A stretch of DNA of 5,045 bases, taken from Armatimonadota bacterium (lineage in GTDB: Bacteria; Cloacimonadota; Cloacimonadia; Cloacimonadales; TCS61). The notes below the pieces were generated by a model. It ran no database searches and had not been told where the DNA came from. It was given only the letters and a program-made list of their open reading frames with translations. Below, piece by piece: positions 1 to 5,045 of this stretch (position 1 is its first letter; every line of letters starts with the position of its first letter). The stretch is taken from the NCBI GenBank assembly GCA_030612605.1, contig JAUWNO010000198.1:1-5045 (forward strand), given 5' to 3'. Position numbers and translations under genes: made by a program.

Positions 1-2
1 TT

Positions 3-1331
3 TCCAGAATAAATCCACTCGATAATCATATTCTGGAAGTTGTAAATGAATATCCCATCTATCCTGCCAATCATTTTATAACTTCGAAACCAATCTTGGA
101 AAGAGCCATTTCTACCATCAAACAAGAATTAAAAGAAAGAGTAGAATATTTTGAGAAAAACAATAAATTATTAGAAGCTCAACGCATAGAACAAAGAACG
201 AATTTTGATATTGAAATGCTACGGGAACTCGGTTATTGCTCTGGAATCGAAAACTATTCGCGCCATTTAACCGGAGCAAAAAAAGGTGAACCTCCTTACT
301 GCTTGTTAGATTATTTTCCTGATGATTTTCTAACCATCATTGATGAATCTCATGCTTCAATTCCGCAGGTTCATGCTATGTACGGAGGAGATTACACGCG
401 TAAGAAAAACCTGGTGGATTACGGATTCAGGCTTCCTTCTGCATTTGACAACAGACCCTTGAAATTCCATGAATTCGAAAAAAAAAACAAACAGATCATT
501 TTCATTTCTGCCACACCCGGAGATTATGAGCTCTCTAAAACCGATGGTGTTTTCGTGGAACAGGTTATTCGTCCCACCGGTCTTCCAGACCCGGAAATAG
601 AAGTGAAACCTGTTTCTACACAAGTTGATGATCTTTTGGAACAGATAAGAATCAGAACGATAAAAAATCAGAGGGTACTCGTTACAACTCTCACTAAACG
701 GATGGCTGAAGATTTGAGTGAATATCTTTCCAGGGCAGGAGTAAAAGTGCGCTATATGCACAGTGAAATCAATACAATTGAACGTTCACAAATTATTCGG
801 GGTTTAAGATTGGGTGAATTCGATGTGCTGGTGGGGATCAATCTTCTACGTGAGGGTTTGGATTTGCCGGAAGTATCATTAGTTGCCATCTTAGATGCAG
901 ACAAAACCGGATTTCTACGCTCAACACGTTCTCTCATTCAAACCTCCGGAAGAGCTTCCCGCAACATTGAAGGAAAGGTCATTTTATATGCTGATAATCT
1001 GACAAATGCAATACAGGAAACTATGCGAGAAACCAACCGCAGAAGACTAAAACAAATGCAATATAACAGGGAAAACAAGATAACTCCACAAAGCATTAAG
1101 AAAAATATTGACGACATAATGGCTTCTACAAGTGTGGCGGAAGGTTATGCGAAACCTGAAGAAAAAAAGGTGTTATCTGATAAAGATAAGTTTATGGATT
1201 ATTTGAATTTAGAATCGAAAGAGCAGATAATGAAATTGCTTCAAAGAGAAATGAAAGAAGCGTCAAATAATTTGGAATTTGAAAAGGCAGCAGAAATCCG
1301 TGATCGGATCTTTGAGCTGAAGGAATTGTAA
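3..1331 (+). CDS. uvrB: UvrB, excinuclease ABC subunit B (5' end missing)
   Basis: UvrB is the damage-verifying helicase-like subunit of nucleotide excision repair; it is loaded by UvrA and recruits UvrC for incision. The frame is open from base 3 to the TAA at 1329-1331 (442 residues). The TTG at 96 is not a true start, because the residues before it still match UvrB (RINPLDNHILEVVNEYPIYP, then NHFITSK). Visible parts, numbered from base 3: GYCSGIENYSRHLTG near 77-91, DESH helicase motif II at 114-117 (bases 342-353), SATPG near 169-173, helicase C-terminal segment with REGLDLPEV near 283-291, motif VI QTSGRASR near 313-320, and a C-terminal UVR (UvrC-binding) domain at about 406-441. The DESH box lies near residue 338 in E. 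coli UvrB, so about 220-230 N-terminal residues, including Walker A and the beta-hairpin, lie off the left edge. No frameshift is seen. It is probably transcribed separately from the downstream operon. Confidence 0.97.
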   Translation, partial: SRINPLDNHILEVVNEYPIYPANHFITSKPILERAISTIKQELKERVEYFEKNNKLLEAQRIEQRTNFDIEMLRELGYCSGIENYSRHLTGAKKGEPPYCLLDYFPDDFLTIIDESHASIPQVHAMYGGDYTRKKNLVDYGFRLPSAFDNRPLKFHEFEKKNKQIIFISATPGDYELSKTDGVFVEQVIRPTGLPDPEIEVKPVSTQVDDLLEQIRIRTIKNQRVLVTTLTKRMAEDLSEYLSRAGVKVRYMHSEINTIERSQIIRGLRLGEFDVLVGINLLREGLDLPEVSLVAILDADKTGFLRSTRSLIQTSGRASRNIEGKVILYADNLTNAIQETMRETNRRRLKQMQYNRENKITPQSIKKNIDDIMASTSVAEGYAKPEEKKVLSDKDKFMDYLNLESKEQIMKLLQREMKEASNNLEFEKAAEIRDRIFELKEL

Positions 1332-1336
1332 TTAAT

Positions 1337-1353
1337 TTCATTTTTAAAATGAA
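1337..1353 (+). terminator. Weak candidate uvrB terminator hairpin
   Basis: TTCATTTT (1337-1344) and AAAATGAA (1346-1353) are perfect inverted repeats 6 bp after the uvrB stop. A realistic fold is about 6 bp with a 5-nt loop. The stem is nearly all A/T and the T-run (1377-1382) is 24 bases further on, so it is a poor intrinsic terminator. Position is the main argument for it. Confidence 0.2.
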
Positions 1354-1379
1354 TTCACATTTAAATTTTATTCACATTT
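1353..1379 (+). repeat. Short direct repeat ATTCACATTT x2
   Basis: ATTCACATTT occurs exactly at 1353-1362 and again at 1370-1379, a 17-bp period. It lies upstream of the operon and could be a binding site for a regulator, or chance in AT-rich DNA. Nothing else in the sequence decides between these. Confidence 0.45.
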
Positions 1380-1417
1380 TTTATTAACGAAATAATCTAA
1401 CCAAAAAAAATATGTAT

Positions 1418-1448
1418 TTGCTTTCTAAATTTTTTATTATACTATTAT
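1418..1448 (+). promoter_or_regulatory. Weak candidate promoter for korD-korA-korB-korC-mce
   Basis: TTGCTT (1418-1423) resembles a -35 box and TATTAT (1443-1448) a -10 box, but the 19-bp spacing is long. TATACT at 1438-1443 is an alternative -10 with no good -35 at normal distance. A transcript from here would have a short leader of about 25-30 nt before the korD ATG. Placement after uvrB and before a compact operon supports a promoter somewhere in this spacer; the exact boxes are uncertain. Confidence 0.25.
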
Positions 1449-1482
1449 GATTTAAATTTGAGATTTTCCGGAAGGAGAAATT

Positions 1483-1791
1483 ATGCCAAAAAAAAGAAAT
1501 AAAATCGAAAAACATAAAGAAGGAACAATCATTCTTACTGATGATTCTTCCATTAAAATGGAAGTTGCAATTGATGATATTAAATCCGGGGAAGATTATG
1601 AAAAATCTCCTGTTTATATCTATCATGACTGGTGTAAGAAATGTGGAATATGTGTTGCGTTTTGTCCCACAGGAGCTTTGGGGAGAAAACCGGATGGTTC
1701 ACCCTTTGTTCCACATCCGGAGAAATGTATCCATTGTGAAATGTGTGACAGGCTCTGTCCTGATTTTGCAATAACCGGTGCCAAAAGGTAG
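1483..1791 (+). CDS. korD: 2-oxoacid:ferredoxin oxidoreductase, delta (ferredoxin-like) subunit
   Basis: This 102-residue subunit carries electrons from the catalytic core of the oxidoreductase towards soluble ferredoxin. Two CX2CX2CX3C motifs bind two [4Fe-4S] clusters: C51, C54, C57, C61 (CKKCGICVAFCPTGAL) and C82, C85, C88, C92 (CIHCEMCDRLCPDFAIT). Each motif has Pro after its last Cys, as is usual for bacterial 2[4Fe-4S] ferredoxins. The basic N-terminus (MPKKRNK) and about 48 residues before the first Cys are longer than in a free clostridial ferredoxin, as often seen in Kor/Por delta subunits. The ATG is supported by AAGGAG five bases upstream. The gene is first in the operon, 9 bp before korA. 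An A8 run follows the start codon. The subunit role rests on the neighbours; alone it would only be called a 2[4Fe-4S] ferredoxin. Confidence 0.9.
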   Translation: MPKKRNKIEKHKEGTIILTDDSSIKMEVAIDDIKSGEDYEKSPVYIYHDWCKKCGICVAFCPTGALGRKPDGSPFVPHPEKCIHCEMCDRLCPDFAITGAKR

Positions 1792-1800
1792 GGAGGAAAA

Positions 1801-2979
1801 ATGTCAAAAAAAAATACCATAAAAAAAAGAGAACCGGTTTTGATGCAGGGAAATGAAGCAATTGCTCGCGGAGCTTTGGATGCAGGAGTGAATTTTTATG
1901 CAGGTTATCCCATTACTCCTTCCACCGAGATAGCCGAGATATTTTCTTATGAATTGCCAAGGCGCGGTGGTAAATTTATTCAAATGGAAGATGAGATCGC
2001 CAGTATTTCTGCAATAATTGGAGGTTCACTTGCAGGTGCAAAAACCATGACCGCCACCAGCGGACCGGGTTTTTCTCTGATGCAGGAAGGGATCGGATTT
2101 GCCAAAATGACAGAAACGCCCTGCGTGGTGGTGAACGTGATGCGTGGCGGTCCCAGCACTGGTCTTCCAACCAAACCTTCACAGAGTGATATCATGCAGG
2201 CAAGATGGGGAAATCATGGTGATGCCCCAGCTATAGTGCTTTATCCGAATTCAGTTATGGAAAGTTATGAACTTTCTATTCGTGCTGTTAACCTTGCTGA
2301 AAAATACAGAACCTGTGTTGTTCTCCTTTCAGACGAAGTTCTGGGACATATGAGGGAAACCGTTAATCTTCCTGATCTGTCTAAGATCAAAATAATTAAT
2401 AGAATTAAACCTACAATTCCTCCTGAATGGTATAAACATTTTCCTGAAAATCCGAAATATCCCATGCCGATGGCAAGCTTTGGAGAAGGTTACCGCTTTC
2501 ATGTTACGGGTTTATCACATGATGAAAAAGGTTTTCCCACAAATAAAGCAAAAGAAATTTCTCTTATGATGGAAAGGTTCAGGAAGAAAATAGAGTATTA
2601 TATTAAAGATATCGTTCAGATTGAAAGTTTCTTTATGGAAGATGCAAAGATAGCAATTTTTGCTGCCGGTATTACAGCGCGTGCAGCCAAAGAAGCTGTA
2701 ATGAAAGCTCGCAAACGTGGAATTAAGGTAGGGCTTCTTCGTCCGCTTACAATCTGGCCTTTCCCTGATGCCGCAGTTAAGAAATATCTGGGAGATAAAA
2801 AGGCAATAATCGTTCCCGAATTAAATGAAGGTCAGCTCTCACTTGAACTTAAAAGAGTGATGGGCGGGATCTGGAATTATGAAATAAGAAAAACAAAGAA
2901 TATTGTGGAATTACACAAAAATTCAGGAGAACTTATCACTCCCGAAGAAATTTTCCGGACTATCAGGGAGGTAAAGTAA
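1801..2979 (+). CDS. korA: 2-oxoglutarate:ferredoxin oxidoreductase, alpha subunit
   Basis: This 392-residue cytoplasmic alpha subunit pairs with KorB to form the active site that converts 2-oxoglutarate + CoA to succinyl-CoA + CO2 while reducing ferredoxin, or the reverse. The N-terminal pyrimidine-binding domain (about 15-200) contains YPITPSTE at 36-43, the family's substrate-site motif, then QMEDEIASI at 61-69 and ATSGPGFSLM at 85-94. The C-terminal transketolase-C-like domain (about 280-390) contains GLLRPLTIWPFP at 311-322. The stretch RGGPSTGLPTKPSQSD (115-130) looks more like 2-oxoglutarate enzymes than like valerate or pyruvate enzymes, where this loop differs; this is a judgement by eye. 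The gamma domain is not fused, so this is the split four-subunit type. GGAGG at 1792-1796 sets the start, next to the korD stop. A9 and A8 runs lie within the first 30 bases. Substrate specificity is less certain than the family. Confidence 0.92.
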   Translation: MSKKNTIKKREPVLMQGNEAIARGALDAGVNFYAGYPITPSTEIAEIFSYELPRRGGKFIQMEDEIASISAIIGGSLAGAKTMTATSGPGFSLMQEGIGFAKMTETPCVVVNVMRGGPSTGLPTKPSQSDIMQARWGNHGDAPAIVLYPNSVMESYELSIRAVNLAEKYRTCVVLLSDEVLGHMRETVNLPDLSKIKIINRIKPTIPPEWYKHFPENPKYPMPMASFGEGYRFHVTGLSHDEKGFPTNKAKEISLMMERFRKKIEYYIKDIVQIESFFMEDAKIAIFAAGITARAAKEAVMKARKRGIKVGLLRPLTIWPFPDAAVKKYLGDKKAIIVPELNEGQLSLELKRVMGGIWNYEIRKTKNIVELHKNSGELITPEEIFRTIREVK

Positions 2980-2980
2980 A

Positions 2981-3823
2981 ATGCCAAAGATTTCCCAAAA
3001 AGCAATTCATAAATATCTAAGACATGACAAAAATTTCCCGCATGTCTGGTGCTCTGGATGTAGTAATGGAATAGTGCTGGGTGCAACCATTAGGGCAATC
3101 GCAGAACTGGGTTATAAAAAGGACAATATTGCAATGGTTTCCGGGATTGGATGTTCCAGCAGAATGCCGGTTTATGTGGATTTTAACACACTTCACTCTC
3201 TGCATGGACGGGCTATCGCTTATGCTACTGGCATAAAAATCGTAAAGCCGGAAATGAAAGTGATCGTTATTACTGGAGATGGTGATGCAACTGCTATCGG
3301 TGGAAATCATTTTATTCATGGAGCCCGCAGGAATATTGACATGACAGTTATCCTTATAAATAATAATATCTATGGAATGACAGGTGGCCAGTATTCTCCC
3401 ACAACACCTTACGGAGATAGGTCAACCACAACTCCGTATGGGAACATAGATCCCACATTCGATATCTGCGACCTTGCTATCGGTGCGGGAGCCACATTTG
3501 TTGCCCGAACAACAGCTTTCCATGCAATTGAAGCGCAATCTTTCATAAAACAGGCTTTTGAACACAAAGGTTTTTCCCTGGTAGAGATCATCAGTGCTTG
3601 CCCTGTTATTTACGGACGCTTAAACAAAAAAGGTGATGCACCTGCTATGATGAAAAGTATGAAAGAGAATGTTCTTCCGATAAAAACGTTTGAAAAACTT
3701 ACTGATGAACAGAAAAAAGGAAAGCAGAAAAGAGGAATTTTTGTTAACAAGATTCGTCCTGAATATATAGAGGAATATGATAAACTTGTTCGATCTCTTC
3801 AAGACGAGAAAGGCAGGGAATGA
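2981..3823 (+). CDS. korB: 2-oxoglutarate:ferredoxin oxidoreductase, beta subunit (TPP-binding)
   Basis: This 280-residue subunit binds thiamine pyrophosphate-Mg and the [4Fe-4S] cluster nearest the active site. The TPP motif runs from GDGDATAIGGNH (99-110) to NNNIYGMTGGQ (127-137). Four cysteines match the expected cluster ligands: C24 and C27 (CSGCSNG), C58 (SGIGCSSR) and C207 (ISACPV). Most relatives read CPGCGNG at the first pair, so Pro and Gly are replaced by Ser here while both Cys are kept. SPTTPYG (139-145) is repeated as TTTPYG (149-154) in the substrate/TPP loop, as in related enzymes. The start lies 1 bp after the korA stop; GGAGGT at 2967-2972, inside the end of korA, is a strong ribosome binding site 8 bases upstream. 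Length is normal for KorB. It shares its stop with the korC start. Confidence 0.93.
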   Translation: MPKISQKAIHKYLRHDKNFPHVWCSGCSNGIVLGATIRAIAELGYKKDNIAMVSGIGCSSRMPVYVDFNTLHSLHGRAIAYATGIKIVKPEMKVIVITGDGDATAIGGNHFIHGARRNIDMTVILINNNIYGMTGGQYSPTTPYGDRSTTTPYGNIDPTFDICDLAIGAGATFVARTTAFHAIEAQSFIKQAFEHKGFSLVEIISACPVIYGRLNKKGDAPAMMKSMKENVLPIKTFEKLTDEQKKGKQKRGIFVNKIRPEYIEEYDKLVRSLQDEKGRE

Positions 3824-4383
3824 TGACAAAAGCGATATTTAAGAAAGAGATCAGGTTTAGCGGTAGTGGAGGACAGGGTCTTATAACAGCGGGAATCATC
3901 CTGGCAAGAGCTGCAGTTATAGAAAAGCACAGAGTTACACAAACTCAGACTTACGGTCCCGAATCCCGCGGGGGTGCCAGCCGGGCAGATGTGATCATCA
4001 GTAATGCCGAATTTTACTTTCCCGAAGCTACTCGATTTGACGTATTAATTACACTTACACAAGAAGCTTATGATAGATATTCCTTTAATTTAAAAGATAA
4101 TGGAATACTGATCGCAGATAATACTTCTGTTAAAAATATCACTCTTCTGGATTCGGAAGTTTATGAATTACCTTTTGCTGACATTGCTCAGCAAAAACTC
4201 GGATCTTTGCTTCCTACGAATATTATTACTCTTGGTTTCCTTGTAAGGATTACAGGTGTAGTCAGCGAAGCTTCTTTAAAAAAGGCTATTCGGAATTTCA
4301 TCAGACCTCAATATGTTGAAATGAATCTGAAAGCAATGAAAATTGGGTTTAAACTTGCAGATGGATATGAATCGGATTTATGA
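3820..4383 (+). CDS. korC: 2-oxoglutarate:ferredoxin oxidoreductase, gamma subunit
   Basis: This is the 187-residue gamma subunit of four-subunit 2-oxoacid:ferredoxin oxidoreductases (Pfam POR, the catalytic gamma-domain family), equivalent to the domain fused to alpha in two-subunit enzymes. It opens with the glycine-rich motif FSGSGGQGLITAG (13-25) and continues with TYGPESRGGASRADV (44-58), both typical of the family. Its frame overlaps the end of korB in the sequence ATGATG, so translation may start at 3820 (ATGA overlap) or 3823. A purine-rich GGCAGGG lies only a few bases upstream, and translational coupling to korB is likely. The second ATG gives a protein one residue shorter, starting MTKAIF. 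No truncation is seen. Its place right after the alpha and beta genes makes the gamma assignment firm. Confidence 0.92.
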   Translation: MMTKAIFKKEIRFSGSGGQGLITAGIILARAAVIEKHRVTQTQTYGPESRGGASRADVIISNAEFYFPEATRFDVLITLTQEAYDRYSFNLKDNGILIADNTSVKNITLLDSEVYELPFADIAQQKLGSLLPTNIITLGFLVRITGVVSEASLKKAIRNFIRPQYVEMNLKAMKIGFKLADGYESDL

Positions 4384-4784
4384 TGTTGAAGAAAGTAAAT
4401 CATATTGGAATAGCTGTAAAAGATTTGGATGTTGCCATCGAATTCTACCAAAAATTAGGACTTGAAGTAGAAGCGATCGAGACAGTTGAATCTCAAAATG
4501 TAAAAGTTGCCTTTATTCCTTTAGGAGAAGTACGAATTGAACTTTTAGAAGCTATGACAGAAGATAGTCCAATTGCAAAATTCATCGCCAAGAAAGGTGA
4601 GGGGATTCACCATGTGGCTTTTGGTACCGAGGATCTTATTTCAATCCTGAAACATGCTGAATCAAAAGATATCCAACTGATCGATAAAGTTCCTCGCAAG
4701 GGTGCTCATAACTCAGAAATTGCCTTTTTGCATCCGAATTCAACACACGGAGTTTTACTCGAACTCTGTGAAGAAAAAATCTGA
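4380..4784 (+). CDS. mce: Methylmalonyl-CoA epimerase
   Basis: This is a 134-residue protein of the vicinal-oxygen-chelate (glyoxalase-like) fold, the usual epimerase length. It interconverts (R)- and (S)-methylmalonyl-CoA between the mutase and the decarboxylase or carboxylase steps of the propionate pathway. Two beta-alpha-beta-beta-beta modules are visible. The first starts VNHIGIAVKDLD (6-17) and ends VRIELLEAM (51-59); the second starts EGIHHVAFGTEDL (74-86) and ends HGVLLELCE (123-131). Likely metal ligands by family pattern are H8, E54, H78 and E128. DSPIAKFIAKKGEGIHHVAF is very typical of epimerases rather than glyoxalase I. The start overlaps the korC stop as ATGATG (4380 or 4383) with no clear Shine-Dalgarno, so coupled translation is likely. 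It is the last gene of the operon. The succinyl-CoA made by Kor is the mutase substrate, which explains the linkage. Confidence 0.93.
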   Translation: MMLKKVNHIGIAVKDLDVAIEFYQKLGLEVEAIETVESQNVKVAFIPLGEVRIELLEAMTEDSPIAKFIAKKGEGIHHVAFGTEDLISILKHAESKDIQLIDKVPRKGAHNSEIAFLHPNSTHGVLLELCEEKI

Positions 4785-4791
4785 TATCCTT

Positions 4792-4820
4792 TCGAGTCGA
4801 AACCTTCGGATTCGACTCGA
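4792..4820. repeat. Perfect 10-bp inverted repeat with 9-nt loop
   Basis: TCGAGTCGAA (4792-4801) and TTCGACTCGA (4811-4820) are exact reverse complements around the loop ACCTTCGGA. The hairpin starts 7 bp after the mce stop, so it could protect the mRNA 3' end or pause transcription. No T-run follows on the + strand, so it is not a standard intrinsic terminator. Confidence 0.8.
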
Positions 4821-4830
4821 GGTAAGAAAA

Positions 4831-4861
4831 TTAAGTTGAAACTTATCCTTTTTCAACTTAA
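4831..4861. repeat. Perfect 11-bp inverted repeat with 9-nt loop
   Basis: TTAAGTTGAAA (4831-4841) and TTTCAACTTAA (4851-4861) pair exactly around CTTATCCTT. The loop length equals that of the preceding hairpin. The + strand has no T-run after it. On the - strand the stem is followed by TTTTCTTACC, so it could act as a weak terminator for transcription arriving from the right. Confidence 0.8.
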
Positions 4862-4871
4862 GTCAAGACCA

Positions 4872-4887
4872 TCCGGTAACTGCCGGA
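4872..4887. repeat. Short GC-rich inverted repeat TCCGG-N6-CCGGA
   Basis: TCCGG (4872-4876) and CCGGA (4883-4887) flank TAACTG. It is the most GC-rich stem in an otherwise AT-rich spacer. The flanks (GACCATCCGG and CCGGACTACTCC) look like part of a longer repeat unit rather than a lone hairpin, although this window has no second copy of them. Confidence 0.6.
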
Positions 4888-4913
4888 CTACTCCTATGAA
4901 AACAATTTCCAAC

Positions 4914-4946
4914 TTCCGAATGTTTCGACTTGTCGAATCTTCGGAA
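4914..4946. repeat. Nested two-stem inverted repeat
   Basis: An outer stem TTCCGAA (4914-4920) / TTCGGAA (4940-4946) encloses an inner stem TTCGA (4924-4928) / TCGAA (4933-4937) closed by CTTG. A small internal loop, TGT against TC, separates them. In total 12 base pairs fall within 33 nt. The arrangement is typical of extragenic palindromes or a folded RNA element. Confidence 0.7.
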
Positions 4947-4989
4947 TGTAGAGAAGTTCTTGCCCGTACAATCGGAAGATCAGCAAACT

Positions 4990-5018
4990 GAACATTCCGA
5001 TGTTCTAGATTTTTGTTT
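4990..5018 (+). terminator. Weak candidate terminator: hairpin followed by T-rich tract
   Basis: GAACAT (4990-4995) and ATGTTC (5000-5005) pair around TCCG, then TAGATTTTTGTTTT follows. This is the only hairpin downstream of mce with a T-rich tail on the + strand, so it is the best candidate for intrinsic termination of the operon. The stem is just 6 bp with two G/C pairs, and it lies over 200 bp past the mce stop. Confidence 0.3.
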
Positions 5019-5045
5019 TCATCTTAATAGAACTATCACCTTGCT

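Larger units (their letters stand above)
1332..1482. other. AT-rich spacer between uvrB and the kor operon
   Basis: This 151-bp stretch is strongly AT-rich, with several A and T runs, and has no credible gene on either strand. It most likely carries the end of uvrB transcription and the promoter of the kor-mce operon. It ends in a clear Shine-Dalgarno sequence, AAGGAG at 1472-1477, five bases before the korD ATG. Confidence 0.7.
4785..5045. other. Noncoding palindrome-rich region after mce
   Basis: These 261 bp contain no credible gene. The longest suggestive frame is a 31-codon ATG frame at 4896-4991 with no ribosome binding site, which runs through the inverted repeats. The region holds five separate short inverted repeats and four copies of TTCCGA in alternating orientation (4914-4919 +, 4941-4946 -, 4972-4977 -, 4995-5000 +). 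Such density suggests a composite intergenic repeat or a structured RNA. It must also hold the end of the operon, although no strong intrinsic terminator stands out. Confidence 0.6.

Noticed and set aside
96..98. TTG at 96 as the start of a 411-residue uvrB gene
   Set aside because: The frame is open to base 3, and the residues upstream of 96 match the UvrB family, so the gene continues off the left edge.
1541..1774. 77-codon + strand frame inside korD
   Set aside because: It lies wholly within korD in another frame, while korD has the two ferredoxin motifs and a good ribosome binding site.
3017..3319. 100-codon - strand frame opposite korB
   Set aside because: It lies antisense to the conserved TPP-binding region of korB and shows no recognisable protein features.
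4792..4861. Standard intrinsic terminator formed by the first two hairpins after mce
   Set aside because: Neither hairpin is followed by a T-run on the + strand. They are kept as inverted repeats only.
4896..4991. 31-codon ATG frame (MKTISNFRMF...) in the spacer after mce
   Set aside because: It has no ribosome binding site, runs straight through the nested palindrome, and resembles no family I recognise. It is probably a by-product of the repeat, though translation evidence could reverse this.
4785..5045. CRISPR array
   Set aside because: The repeats are inverted rather than direct, are of different sequences and lengths, and there are no regular spacers.

Overview
The window reads as an AT-rich anaerobic bacterium. 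The central operon encodes an oxygen-sensitive, ferredoxin-linked 2-oxoacid oxidoreductase in four separate subunits, followed by a methylmalonyl-CoA epimerase. Strong Shine-Dalgarno sites, ATG starts and a bacterial uvrB support Bacteria. The gene set and the palindrome-rich spacer would suit fermentative or syntrophic anaerobes such as Cloacimonadota-like lineages. That placement is inference from gene content and style, not from any marker gene in the window.

Layout, all genes on the + strand: (1) bases 3-1331 hold the C-terminal two thirds of uvrB, whose 5' end lies outside the window; (2) 1332-1482 is a very AT-rich spacer of about 150 bp, with a direct repeat and only weak promoter and terminator candidates; (3) 1483-4784 is a tightly packed five-gene unit, korD (2[4Fe-4S] ferredoxin subunit), korA (alpha), korB (beta, TPP), korC (gamma) and mce (methylmalonyl-CoA epimerase). 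Gaps inside the unit are 9 bp, 1 bp, a 4-bp overlap and a 4-bp overlap. (4) 4785-5045 holds no credible gene but a dense run of short inverted repeats, with four copies of a TTCCGA core in alternating orientation in its right half.

The five-gene unit makes metabolic sense. The Kor complex interconverts 2-oxoglutarate plus CoA with succinyl-CoA, CO2 and reduced ferredoxin. The epimerase acts two steps away, on methylmalonyl-CoA, which methylmalonyl-CoA mutase forms from succinyl-CoA. Together they link a (possibly partial) TCA route to propionate formation or propionate oxidation. The mutase and decarboxylase/carboxyltransferase are not in the window. uvrB appears to be an unrelated DNA-repair neighbour.

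No wholly new system is evident. The parts least explained by known genes are the palindrome cluster at the right end and the repeated ATGATG start arrangement at two consecutive gene junctions.
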